Part shown: positions 33,358-41,410 of the stretch, one piece after another
How positions within the stretch are numbered: position 1 is the first letter of the stretch
How the letters are laid out: each line of letters starts with the position of its first letter
The notes under the pieces: generated by a model
Seen by the model: the letters and a program-made list of their open reading frames with translations, nothing else
Databases searched by the model: none
What the model was told of the DNA's origin: nothing
Made by a program: the position numbers and the translations under genes
Assembly (NCBI GenBank): GCA_004560375.1
Contig: SFVC01000006.1
Coordinates: 1 to 64,000 of the forward strand
Length of the DNA stretch: 64,000 nt
Source of the DNA: a bacterium
GTDB lineage: Bacteria; Bacillota; Clostridia; Oscillospirales; Oscillospiraceae
Reading direction: 5' to 3'

Positions 33358-34202
33358 GCTTGCTCCCCCTTTACAATAAATACCATCAACTCGTCCAGCG
33401 TCACCGGCTCCACCGTCAGCCGGGGATAGAGGCGCTGGAAGTCGCCCCGGCGCCGGATGAGGGCCTCGGTGGAGAACTGGCTTTTCCGGGTGGACACGAG
33501 GTAGCCCCGATCCACCTGCTCCAGATCCGCCCGGGTGCACACCAGCCGGCCGTAGCTCTCCAGCAGGCGATCCTTCTCGTCGCACAGCAGCAGCTTCCCC
33601 TGATGGAGATAGGCGATATAGTCCGCCACCTTCTCCAGATCCGAGGTGATGTGGCTGGATATGAGGATAGCGTGATCCTCGTCGGAGACAAAGGCCAGGA
33701 ACTCGTCCAGGATCTCGTCCCGCACCACCGGGTCAAGCCCCGCCGTGGCCTCGTCCAGCAGCAGGAGGCGGGGCCGGTGGGCCAGCGCCGCCGCCAGGGA
33801 CAGCTTCATCCGCATACCCCGGGACAGCTCCTTGATGTTCTTCGTCCCGGACAGGCCGAATTTGTCCAGATAGTCCCGGTACAGCCCCTTATCCCAGGTC
33901 TTGAACACCCGGCACAGCACCGTCTCCACGTCCTTGATCCGCAGGTACTCGGAGAAGAAGCAGTCGTCCAGTACAATGCCGATGTCCTCCTTGGCGTGAT
34001 CCGGGTCGGTGCCCAGCAGGGTGACCGCCCCGGCGGTGGGCCGGGTGATGCCCAGCATGGACTTGATCAGGGTGGTTTTGCCCGCACCGTTCTCCCCGAT
34101 GAGGCCCAGGATGGTGCCGCCGGGCACCTGAAGGTCGATGGGCCCCAGGGTGAAGGTCTTGTACTCCTTGACAAGGCCCTTGACTTCAATACAATTTGTC
34201 AT
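33354..34202 (-). CDS. ABC transporter ATP-binding protein
   Basis: 282 residues. Walker A GENGAGKTT (~36-44), Q-loop region GIVLDDCFF, signature LSRGM (~126; Arg in place of the second Gly, as is common in ABC-2 ATPases), Walker B LLLLDEATAGLD (~147), and H-loop ISSHI. A C-terminal ~70-residue extension follows. Lies between the GntR gene (3-base gap) and the permease (4-base overlap), so all three are one operon. Confidence 0.93.
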   Translation of the reverse strand: MTNCIEVKGLVKEYKTFTLGPIDLQVPGGTILGLIGENGAGKTTLIKSMLGITRPTAGAVTLLGTDPDHAKEDIGIVLDDCFFSEYLRIKDVETVLCRVFKTWDKGLYRDYLDKFGLSGTKNIKELSRGMRMKLSLAAALAHRPRLLLLDEATAGLDPVVRDEILDEFLAFVSDEDHAILISSHITSDLEKVADYIAYLHQGKLLLCDEKDRLLESYGRLVCTRADLEQVDRGYLVSTRKSQFSTEALIRRRGDFQRLYPRLTVEPVTLDELMVFIVKGEQA

Positions 34203-34205
34203 AAG

Positions 34206-34580
34206 TCATTCCTCATTATACAAGGTGTTAAGCATTTCGGTGAGCTCGTCCAGGCCCACGGCCCCGGCCTTCGCCGCGTCCACCGCCTGGGACAGATGCT
34301 CCTCCACCTGGCACAGTACGGCCTCCCGCCGGGTCTCCCGGTTCTGGGCGGCCACGAAGCAGCCCTTGCCGGGGACGGTGGTGAGGAAGCCCTCCCGCTC
34401 CAGCTCCTCATAGGCCCGTTTGGTGGTGATCACCGAGATCCGGAGATCCCGGGCCAGCAGCCGCATGGAGGGCAGGGCCTCGCCCTCGGGCAGCACGCCG
34501 GAAAGGATGAGCCCTTTCAGCTGGCGGACGATCTGCTCATAGATCGGCGCCCGGTCGGAATTGCTGATGATGATGTCCAT
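34206..34580 (-). CDS. GntR-family regulator (YtrA subfamily)
   Basis: 124 residues: winged-helix GntR domain (PIYEQIVRQLKGLILSGVLPEGEALPSMRLLARDLRISVITTKRAYEELEREGFL) plus a short two-helix tail, the YtrA type without an effector-binding domain. Start ATG 34580 is preceded by GCGAGGTG; the longer upstream frame crosses the promoter. First gene of the ABC operon; a perfect palindrome at the promoter start is its likely operator. Confidence 0.92.
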   Translation of the reverse strand: MDIIISNSDRAPIYEQIVRQLKGLILSGVLPEGEALPSMRLLARDLRISVITTKRAYEELEREGFLTTVPGKGCFVAAQNRETRREAVLCQVEEHLSQAVDAAKAGAVGLDELTEMLNTLYNEE

Positions 34581-34676
34581 GGTGCACCTCGCTGGTTTTT
34601 GTTCCCGCCCCGCCTGGGCGGGGCGGAGGGGATCCACCTCGCTGGGGCGCCGCTCGTCAGCGACGCCCGAAATATT

Positions 34677-34724
34677 GTATATATACGATATGCACAGTAT
34701 AGACGGCGGATGGGGATTTGTCAA
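34677..34724 (-). promoter_or_regulatory. promoter and operator of the GntR-ABC operon
   Basis: Leftward TTGACA (34719-34724), 17 bp, TATACT (34696-34701). GTATATATAC (34677-34686), a perfect palindrome, lies just after the start site. The ~100-base leader repeats CCAGCGAGGTG twice around a GC-rich hairpin. Confidence 0.8.
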
Positions 34725-34749
34725 TAGGGGAAGCAAAAAATTTTTTGGC

Positions 34750-34783
34750 AAAAAACGCCGCCCCCAACCGGGAGCGGCGTTTT
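34750..34783 (-). terminator. terminator of degV
   Basis: AACGCCGC stem with GCGGCGTT reading leftward, then TTTTTTG. Confidence 0.8.
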
Positions 34784-34794
34784 GCATATGCGGT

Positions 34795-35667
34795 TTATCT
34801 GTGCTTGCCCGTGAAGAACAGGGACACGCACCCCGGCCCCGTATGGGCCCCGATCACCGGGCCGATGGGGTTGATGATGATCTCCTTGACGCCATAGCGC
34901 TCCTTCACCTGATCGGAGATATACTGGGCGTCCTCCAGGCAATCGCTGTGGCAGATGAACATGGTCTGGGAGGCGGGGTCGATCCCCGTCTCGGCCACCT
35001 TGTCGATGATGGCCTTCAGGGACGCCTTGCGGCCCCGGGCGGTGCCCACCTTGATCAGATGGCCGTCGTTGTCCACGTGCATGACGGGCTTGATCTGGAG
35101 CATGGTGCCCACCACGGCGGTGGCGGCGGACACCCGGCCCCCCTTCTTCAGGAAGAACAGGTCGTTCACCGTGAACCAGTGGCACTGGTGGAGCTTGTTG
35201 GCCTCCGCCCAGTCCCGCACCTCCTCGATGGACTTGCCCTCCTGGCGCAGCTTAGCCGCCTGGTAAACCAGCATTCCCTGGCCCAGAGAGGCGCACAGGG
35301 TGTCCACGGCGTACACCTTGCGGTCTGGGTACTTCTCGGACAGGTCGTCCGCGGCGATCTGGAAGGAGTTGTAGGTGGTGGACAACCCGGAGGAGAAGGC
35401 AAGCACCAGCACGTCCTTCCCCTGCTTCAGCACGGCCTCAATGGCGTCGGTGGCCTCGCCCACGTTGACGGCGTTGGTGGTGGCCATAAGGCCCTCCCGC
35501 TCCTTGTTGTAGAACTCCTCGGGGGACATCTCCCGGTTGTCCGGGTAGTTCCGGTAGGTCTTGCCGTCCATGATAAACGCCAGGGGGAGCACCTCCAGCT
35601 CCAGTTCCTTGACAATGCTGTCGGGGAGATCGCAGGACGAATCGGTGATGATGACATAGCTGCTCAT
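34795..35667 (-). CDS. DegV-family fatty-acid-binding protein
   Basis: 290 residues: ITDSSCDLP (~7-15), LAFSSGLSTTYNS (~88-100) and the C-terminal HTGPGCVSLFF. These are the DegV/FakB signatures whose Ser/Thr residues hold a fatty-acid carboxylate. FakB proteins present fatty acids to FakA kinase for phospholipid synthesis; no fakA is in this window, so the exact role is inferred from the family. Lies 49 bases after the DUF1836 gene in the same direction. Confidence 0.93.
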   Translation of the reverse strand: MSSYVIITDSSCDLPDSIVKELELEVLPLAFIMDGKTYRNYPDNREMSPEEFYNKEREGLMATTNAVNVGEATDAIEAVLKQGKDVLVLAFSSGLSTTYNSFQIAADDLSEKYPDRKVYAVDTLCASLGQGMLVYQAAKLRQEGKSIEEVRDWAEANKLHQCHWFTVNDLFFLKKGGRVSAATAVVGTMLQIKPVMHVDNDGHLIKVGTARGRKASLKAIIDKVAETGIDPASQTMFICHSDCLEDAQYISDQVKERYGVKEIIINPIGPVIGAHTGPGCVSLFFTGKHR

Positions 35668-35716
35668 GGTTTCAGTTCCTCCAATACATCATTTTGGACT
35701 GTGCGTTCCGCACACC

Positions 35717-36250
35717 TTATTTTTTCTTCTTGAGTAGATCCTCATGGCCGGTGCGCTGGGCCAGGATGGACAGCGCCTGGTGGCAGGCCAGCATATTGGC
35801 GTAGCTCCGCATGGCCAGATCCAGCACCAGCTTGGGCAGGTCGTGGTCGGTGGTGTTCTCGTCCAGCCGGTGGGCGGCGTCCGACATGGCCTGATCCAGG
35901 TACTTGCAGAAGTACTCGTACTGCTTTTCCGGGGCCCGCATCTCCCGGCCCACGGTGGTGAGCACCTTCATCTCCCGCACGCTCATCACCTGCTTGAGGG
36001 CGCTGATGGCGGTGAGGTAGGCCAGGTGCTCCTGGCCGTATTTCTTGCCGTTGGCCCGCTCCAGCAGGCCGTCCTTGATATAGTTGTTGATCATGGCGGA
36101 GGTAAGCCCGTCCCCGTCGCCAAAGACCGCCGCCTGCCGGGCCAGATAGCCCACCACCTGATCCATATACAGCGGAATGTCTGGCAGGCCGTCCCACCCC
36201 ACCGGGCGGGCCTCCTGCAGCTGCCGCTTCAGCTCGGCCAGCTCCTCCAT
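35717..36250 (-). CDS. DUF1836-domain protein
   Basis: 177 residues. DUF1836 region: IPLYMDQVVGYLARQ (~25-39), LTSAMINNYIKDGLLERANGKKYGQEHLAYLTAI (~49-82, MerR-like HTH character), VMSVREMKVL. The family is widespread in Clostridia and thought to bind DNA or regulate; function unproven. ATG 36250 (MEELAELKRQ) is chosen over ATG 36265 because GGGGGG precedes it at better spacing. degV is next downstream. Confidence 0.87.
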   Translation of the reverse strand: MEELAELKRQLQEARPVGWDGLPDIPLYMDQVVGYLARQAAVFGDGDGLTSAMINNYIKDGLLERANGKKYGQEHLAYLTAISALKQVMSVREMKVLTTVGREMRAPEKQYEYFCKYLDQAMSDAAHRLDENTTDHDLPKLVLDLAMRSYANMLACHQALSILAQRTGHEDLLKKKK

Positions 36251-36295
36251 GTTGATTCCCCCCATCCTGACTTGCGTTGCAATGTGATATAGGGA

Positions 36296-36324
36296 ATTAT
36301 ATCATATCATCTTTGAGACGTAAA
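36296..36324 (-). promoter_or_regulatory. promoter of DUF1836/degV
   Basis: Leftward TTTACG (36319-36324), 17 bp, TATAAT (36296-36301), in the short gap after mnmE. Confidence 0.65.
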
Positions 36325-36333
36325 GGGGGGAAA

Positions 36334-37716
36334 TTATTTTCCCACGCAGAACCGCGCGAAGATCCGGGCGGTCACGTCCTCCCGCACGGTGCGGCCCGTC
36401 AGCTCGCCTAACGCGGACAGGGCCTCCTCCACGTCGGCCACCACCGCGTCGGGGGGCATCCCCGCGCCCAGCGCCTCCGCCCCCCGGCGGACGGCCTGTC
36501 GGGCCCGGTTTGCCGCCTCCGCCTGCCGGGCGTTGGTGAGCATACTCCCGGCCTCGCTCCGGGGCGGCTGGGGGAACAGGGCGGCCACCGCCTGCTCCAG
36601 CTTATCCAGACCCTCCCCCGTCCTGGCGGACAGGGAGATGGAGGCGGCGGGGGCGTTCCCGTCCGGGGCGGTGCTCCACAGGGCGCTGGGCCCCGTCAGA
36701 TCCCGCTTGCTCACCACCCAGATCCACGGCCTGCCCGACCGGCTGGCCAGCCGGAGCACCTCCGTGTCCTCCGGGGTGACGTCCGCCGCTCCGTCGGTGA
36801 CGGCCAGGATCAGCTCCGCCCCCTCCAGCGCCGCTCGGGAGCGCTCCACCCCCAGGCGCTCCACCGCGTCCTCCGTCTCCCGCAGGCCCGCCGTGTCGAT
36901 GAGCCGGAGCAGCACACCGCCGAAATTGATCCGCTCCTCCACCGTGTCCCGGGTGGTGCCGGGGATATCGGTGACGATGGCCCGCTCCCGGCCCAGCAGG
37001 GCGTTGAACAGGGTGGACTTGCCCGCGTTGGGCCGCCCCACGATGGCGCAGGGCACCCCCTCGTTCAGCAGGCGGCCCCGCTTGTAAGTGTCCGCCAGCG
37101 CGTCCAGCTCCGCCGCCGCCCGGGACAGCGCCTGGGACAGCTCCGCCGCCTCGAAGGGCTCGATATCCTCGTCCGGGTAGTCCAGCACGGCGTGGAAATG
37201 GGCGCACAGGTCGGTGAGCCGGTCGTAGATTCCGTCCACGATCCGGGCCAGCGCCCCGCCCAGCTGGCCCGCGGCCTGATAGACGGCGGCGGGGCTCTCG
37301 GCGTGGATGAGGTCGGCCACCGCCTCGGCGCCGGTGAGATCCAGCTTGCCGTTCAAAAAGGCCCGCCGGGTGAACTCGCCGGGGAGGGCCTGCCGGGCCC
37401 CGGCGGCAAACAGCGCCTCCAGCCCCAGGGCCAGCGCCGCCGGGGAGCCGTGGCATTGCAGCTCGGCGGCGTCCTCGCCGGTGTAGCTGTGGGGGGCCCG
37501 GGAGACGGTGCACAGGCAGTGGTCGATGACGCCGCCGTCCCTGTCGTGGAGGGCGCCGTACACCAGCGCCCGGTCGGGGCGGGTGGACATGGGCCCGCCG
37601 TGGAAGGGGGTGAACACTCCGTCGGCGGCGGCGATAGCCCCCGGCCCGGACAGGCGGAGGATGCCGATGGCGGAGGGGACGGGGGGGGTGGCGATGGCGG
37701 CGATGGTATCGGTCAT
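36334..37716 (-). CDS. mnmE: tRNA uridine-5-carboxymethylaminomethyl modification GTPase
   Basis: With MnmG modifies U34 of tRNAs. 460 residues: N-terminal folate-binding domain (DTIAAIATPPVPSAIGILRLSG, ALPGEFTRRAFLNGKLDLTGAEAVADLI), helical domain, inserted G domain (GRPNAGKSTLFNAL near 224, DIPGTTRDTVEE, DTAGL, SKRDL) and the C-terminal FCVGK with the invariant Cys. ATG 37716 follows GAGGTG. mnmG, jag and oxaA, frequent neighbours near the origin, are absent here. Confidence 0.97.
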   Translation of the reverse strand: MTDTIAAIATPPVPSAIGILRLSGPGAIAAADGVFTPFHGGPMSTRPDRALVYGALHDRDGGVIDHCLCTVSRAPHSYTGEDAAELQCHGSPAALALGLEALFAAGARQALPGEFTRRAFLNGKLDLTGAEAVADLIHAESPAAVYQAAGQLGGALARIVDGIYDRLTDLCAHFHAVLDYPDEDIEPFEAAELSQALSRAAAELDALADTYKRGRLLNEGVPCAIVGRPNAGKSTLFNALLGRERAIVTDIPGTTRDTVEERINFGGVLLRLIDTAGLRETEDAVERLGVERSRAALEGAELILAVTDGAADVTPEDTEVLRLASRSGRPWIWVVSKRDLTGPSALWSTAPDGNAPAASISLSARTGEGLDKLEQAVAALFPQPPRSEAGSMLTNARQAEAANRARQAVRRGAEALGAGMPPDAVVADVEEALSALGELTGRTVREDVTARIFARFCVGK

Positions 37717-37818
37717 GGGGGTCACCTCGGGAAAAAAGTTTTTCCCCAGTGTAGCACAAACCGGGGCGGGGTTCAATGGGGAACGGGCGGCCCCGGGACG
37801 CCCTGCCTCAAAAGGATA

Positions 37819-37853
37819 GGGGGCCCGTCCGAACGGACAGGCCCCCTCTTTTT
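37819..37853. terminator. GC-rich hairpin upstream of mnmE
   Basis: GGGGGCC-cGTCC with GGACa-GGCCCCC and TCTTTTT on the right side. Most likely ends transcription of the leftward zinc-ribbon gene, although its T-tract is on the opposite side. Confidence 0.45.
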
Positions 37854-37872
37854 ATCGTTACGCGTTACGCAG

Positions 37873-38268
37873 TTAACTCTTTTCCTCAAAGGCCGCCCCG
37901 CAGGCGCGGCAGTGGACGGTGATCCGCCCCTTCCCCTTGGGCACCCGCATCAGCTGGCCGCAGTTGGGGCATTTGAAATAGCGGTGCTCCTTGTCGTGGG
38001 CCCGGGCCCGGAAGGCGGCCCACTTCCGCCACAGGGGGCGGACGGTCTGGAGGAAGCGGTTGTTCTCCGCCCGGCGGCGCTCCAGGTTCCGGGACAGGGT
38101 GCGGAACAGGGTGAACACCAGCACCACGGTGCCCAGCAGCTCAAACACCAGCAGCCGGGTGAACAGAAAGACCACATAGAACATCAGGTACAGCACGATC
38201 AGGAACAGGTTGAGCTGATCCCCTCCATAGCGCCCTGCCATAAAGCGGGCCAGAGAACGGCGGATCAT
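37873..38268 (-). CDS. membrane-anchored zinc-ribbon protein
   Basis: 131 residues. Two transmembrane segments (~19-55), a basic helical stretch (RTLSRNLERRRAENNRFLQT), then a C-terminal zinc ribbon: KCPNCGQL ... HCRACGAAF (CxxC twice, ~100-127). Common in Clostridia without assigned function; ribbon faces the cytoplasm if both N and C termini are inside. Upstream of mnmE in the same direction. Confidence 0.7.
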   Translation of the reverse strand: MIRRSLARFMAGRYGGDQLNLFLIVLYLMFYVVFLFTRLLVFELLGTVVLVFTLFRTLSRNLERRRAENNRFLQTVRPLWRKWAAFRARAHDKEHRYFKCPNCGQLMRVPKGKGRITVHCRACGAAFEEKS

Positions 38269-38395
38269 GGGCGCTCACCTCCTATGCGGCGGGAATTTCG
38301 GAATATACCTATGATAGCGCGGCAATTTGGCCGCGTCAATGGGGTAAGCGTAAACAAAATGTGAATTTCCGCCGGAAATAGGCCCCCGATTTTGC

Positions 38396-38707
38396 TTGAC
38401 ACCCCCCGGGCCCCGTGATAATATAATGAAACAGCGCAACAACGGCGCGAAAACCAAATATCGCGGGGAACGCTCAGGCGGGGCCGTCGGCTGTGCGCCT
38501 GGAAGTAGTCCGTTTTGGAACCGGCAGAGAGGGGCGGCCATGGGCTGAAAGCCGCCCTGGGGGAAAATCCGGGCGAACTGCAAGCGGGAGCGAGGGGGAC
38601 TTGGGCGCCCTCCGTCCGGCCACGTCACGGCCAAAAGCGACAAACGAGAGTGGAACCGCGGTACGGCCGCCTCTCATGCCATCGGGCATGGGGGGTTTTT
38701 GTTTTTT
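38396..38707 (+). promoter_or_regulatory. T-box leader of the cysE-cysS operon
   Basis: Promoter TTGACA (38396), 17 bp, TAATAT. The ~270-base leader ends with the canonical T-box AGTGGAACCGCGGT (38649-38662), an antiterminator (GAGAG with CTCTC), and a competing terminator CTCATGCC-atcg-GGCATGGGGG plus TTTTTGTTTTTT. Upstream are a Stem I-like arm (CAGGCG/CGCCTG apex), AGAGAG, and a Stem III-like GGGCGGC/GCCGCCC. Cysteine specificity is inferred from the downstream genes; I could not fix the specifier codon. Confidence 0.88.
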
Positions 38708-38731
38708 ATCTGGACAAGGAGGAACCTTTTT

Positions 38732-39373
38732 ATGACCCGATTAGGGGAAACCCTCCGGGCCTACCAGGCCCGGGATCCGGCGGCACGCAGCAGGCTGGAG
38801 ATCTTCCTGCTCTACCCCGGGGTGCACGCCACCCTGTATCACCGGCTGGCCCATCTGTTATACCGCCATCACCTGAAATTCCTGGCCCGGTGCGTCTCCC
38901 AGTGGAGCCGCTTCTGGACGGGCATCGAGATCCACCCGGGGGCGAAGATCGGCCGCCGCCTGGTGATTGACCACGGCATGGGCATCGTCATCGGCGAGAC
39001 CGCCGAGGTGGGGGACGACTGTCTGATCTACCACGGCGTCACCCTGGGGGGCACCGGCAAGGATCAGGGCAAGCGCCACCCCACCATCGGCAGCAACGTG
39101 CTCATCTCCACCGGCGCCAAAGTGCTGGGCCCCTTCAAGGTGGGGGACAACGCCCGCATCGCCGCCAACGCCGTGGTGCTCTCCGAGGTGCCCGCCGACG
39201 CCACCGCCGTGGGCATCCCGGCCCAGATCGTCCGCATCGCCGGTCAGGCCCACCACTATGCCGACGAGGTGGATCAGACCAGCGTGAAAAGCCCCACCCT
39301 GGAGAAGCTGGCGGCCCTGTCCGACCGGGTGGAGGCGCTGGAGAAGCTGCTGGATCAGCAGTACCAGGGCTAA
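38732..39373 (+). CDS. cysE: serine O-acetyltransferase
   Basis: Acetylates L-serine with acetyl-CoA, the committed step to cysteine. 213 residues: N-terminal helical part (HATLYHRLAHLLYRHHLKFLARCVSQWSRFWTGIEIHPGA), left-handed beta-helix hexapeptide repeats with DHGMGIVIGETAEVGDD, YHGVTLGGTGKDQGKRHPTIG (split motifs) and a C-terminal coiled tail. It is the short Bacillus-type CysE. AAGGAGGAA precedes ATG 38732. First gene under the T-box. Confidence 0.95.
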   Translation: MTRLGETLRAYQARDPAARSRLEIFLLYPGVHATLYHRLAHLLYRHHLKFLARCVSQWSRFWTGIEIHPGAKIGRRLVIDHGMGIVIGETAEVGDDCLIYHGVTLGGTGKDQGKRHPTIGSNVLISTGAKVLGPFKVGDNARIAANAVVLSEVPADATAVGIPAQIVRIAGQAHHYADEVDQTSVKSPTLEKLAALSDRVEALEKLLDQQYQG

Positions 39374-39401
39374 GGCCCCGCTTTACCAAGGAGGAACCGC
39401 T

Positions 39402-39782
39402 ATGCTGTTCGACCAACTGCACCACATCGCCATCATCGCGTCCGATTACCAAAAGGCCAGGGAGTTTTACGTGGAGAAGCTGGGCCTCCCCGTCCTCCGG
39501 GAGCACTTCCGGGAGAACCGGGGGGACTGGAAAATCGATCTGGGCTTCGGGGGCGGGGAACTGGAGCTGTTCGTCATCCCCACCGCCCCGCCCCGGCCCA
39601 ATTACCCCGAGGCCCTGGGCCTGCGCCACCTGGCCTTCCGGGTGGACGACGTGGACGCCGCCGTACAGGAGCTGGCGGCCCGGGGCATCGACTGCGAGCC
39701 CGTCCGCCTCGACCCCTACAGCGGGCGGCGGTTCACCTTCTTCCACGACCCCGACGGCCTGCCCCTGGAACTCCACGAATGA
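39402..39782 (+). CDS. VOC-family (glyoxalase-like) metalloprotein
   Basis: 126 residues: one vicinal-oxygen-chelate domain with the expected ligands His7/8 (QLHHIAII), Glu in ELELFV, His in LRHLAFRVDDVD and Glu in PLELHE. Resembles E. coli YaeR/GloA2-type proteins; substrate unknown. AAGGAGGAA precedes the ATG. It sits between cysE and cysS under one T-box, so its role is probably tied to cysteine or thiol metabolism (inference). Confidence 0.85.
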   Translation: MLFDQLHHIAIIASDYQKAREFYVEKLGLPVLREHFRENRGDWKIDLGFGGGELELFVIPTAPPRPNYPEALGLRHLAFRVDDVDAAVQELAARGIDCEPVRLDPYSGRRFTFFHDPDGLPLELHE

Positions 39783-39805
39783 AACCATAAGGAGGTTATT
39801 TGAAT

Positions 39806-41254
39806 ATGTATCTCTACAATTCCGCCACCCACAAGAAGGAAGAATTCAAAACCCACACCCCCGGCCGGGTGGAGATGTACACCTGCGGCCCCACCGTCTA
39901 CCACTTCGCCCACATCGGCAACCTGCGCTCCTACATCATGGAGGACGTGCTGGAGAAATTCCTGCGGTACGAGGGCTATGACGTGAACCGGGTGATGAAC
40001 ATCACCGACGTGGGCCACCTGGCGTCGGACGCCGACACCGGCGAGGACAAGATGCTCAAGGGAGCCCGCCGGGAGCACAAGTCGGTGATGGAGATCGCCA
40101 AGTTCTACACCGACGCCTTCTTCGACGACTGCGCCAAGCTGAACATCAAAACCCCCGATGTGGTGCAGCCCGCCACGGGGCTCATCGACCAGTTCATCCA
40201 GGTGGTGTCCGGCCTCATCGACAAGGGGTACGCCTACGTGGCGGGGGGCAACGTGTATTTCGACACCTCCAGGCTGGATCACTACTACGTGTTCAACGAC
40301 CACGACGAGGAGGATCTGGCGGTGGGCGTCCGGGAGGGCGTGGAGGAGGACGCCAACAAACGGAACAAGAACGACTTCGTCCTCTGGTTCACCAAGTCCA
40401 AGTTTGAGGATCAGGCGCTGAAGTGGGACTCCCCCTGGGGGGTGGGCTACCCCGGCTGGCACATTGAGTGCTCCTGCATCTCCATGAAGTACAACGGGGA
40501 GTATCTGGATCTGCACTGCGGCGGGGTGGACAACGCCTTCCCCCACCACACCAACGAGATCGCCCAGTCCGAGGCCTACCTGGGCCACCCCTGGTGTGCC
40601 CAGTGGTTCCATGTGCACCACCTGAACACCAACTCCGGCAAGATGTCCAAGTCCAAGGGGGAGTTCCTCACGGTGTCCCTGCTGGAGGAGAAGGGGTACG
40701 ACCCCCTGGCCTACCGCTTCTTCTGCCTGCAAAGCCACTACCGCAAGGGGCTGGTGTTCTCCTGGGAGAACCTGGACAACGCCGCCGGGGCCTACAGCAA
40801 GCTGATCAAGCGCATCGCCGCCCTCACCGATACCGAAGGGGCGGTGGACGAGGAAGCCGCCGCCCAGATGAAGGAGAAATTCCTCACCCAGGTGGGCAAC
40901 GACCTGAACACCTCCATGGGCATCACCTGCCTGTACGACGTGCTCAAGGCCCCGGTGAACGACGTAACCAAGCGGGCGGTGCTGGCCAGCTTTGACAGCG
41001 TGCTGTCCCTGTCCCTGCTGGAGAAGGCGGCGGCGCTGCGGGAAAAGGAGGCGGCCCAGGCCAAGACCGCCGGCGCGGACGGCTTCACCGTCCGGGGGGA
41101 GGGCGACCCGGAGATCGACGCCCTGGTGCTCCAGCGGGCCCAGGCCAAGAAGGCGAAAGACTTCGCCCAGGCCGACCGCATCCGGGACGAGCTGAAGGCG
41201 AAGGGCGTGGAGATCACCGACGTGCCCGGCGGGGCGGTGTGGAAGCGGATCTGA
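39806..41254 (+). CDS. cysS: cysteine--tRNA ligase
   Basis: Class Ia synthetase charging tRNA-Cys. 482 residues: MYTCGPTVYHFAHIGNLRSY (zinc Cys and HIGH-type HIGN), WHIECSCISMKY and PHHTNEIAQSE (zinc ligands), and KMSKSKGEF (KMSKS). ATG 39806 is preferred over TTG 39800 because AAGGAGG ends ten bases before it. Part of the T-box-controlled cysE-VOC-cysS operon, joining cysteine synthesis and charging. Confidence 0.97.
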   Translation: MYLYNSATHKKEEFKTHTPGRVEMYTCGPTVYHFAHIGNLRSYIMEDVLEKFLRYEGYDVNRVMNITDVGHLASDADTGEDKMLKGARREHKSVMEIAKFYTDAFFDDCAKLNIKTPDVVQPATGLIDQFIQVVSGLIDKGYAYVAGGNVYFDTSRLDHYYVFNDHDEEDLAVGVREGVEEDANKRNKNDFVLWFTKSKFEDQALKWDSPWGVGYPGWHIECSCISMKYNGEYLDLHCGGVDNAFPHHTNEIAQSEAYLGHPWCAQWFHVHHLNTNSGKMSKSKGEFLTVSLLEEKGYDPLAYRFFCLQSHYRKGLVFSWENLDNAAGAYSKLIKRIAALTDTEGAVDEEAAAQMKEKFLTQVGNDLNTSMGITCLYDVLKAPVNDVTKRAVLASFDSVLSLSLLEKAAALREKEAAQAKTAGADGFTVRGEGDPEIDALVLQRAQAKKAKDFAQADRIRDELKAKGVEITDVPGGAVWKRI

Positions 41255-41270
41255 GCGAGAAACAAGGGGA

Positions 41271-41333
41271 AACAGGCGGGGATTTGGGTTCAAATCCCCG
41301 CCTGTTGACATCGGTAGGCAAACTTGATAAAAT
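41271..41333 (+). promoter_or_regulatory. perfect 16-bp hairpin merging into the kinase promoter
   Basis: AACAGGCGGGGATTTG-ggtt-CAAATCCCCGCCTGTT (41271-41306), no T-run. Its last bases form the -35 of TTGACA (41305-41310), 17 bp, TAAAAT (41328-41333). The hairpin may end the cysS transcript; the promoter serves the kinase gene. Confidence 0.7.
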
Positions 41334-41410
41334 GCCCATAACCACATCTTCTCCCCTGTTGACAGGGGGACAGGCGGCGCGCCCGCGCCGCCCCTGGGAG
41401 GATTCCGTTC

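Noticed and set aside
41271..41306. Perfect 16-bp hairpin as a phage or element attachment site
   Set aside because: No integrase, tRNA or duplicated flank nearby; better explained as a cysS end structure overlapping the next promoter.
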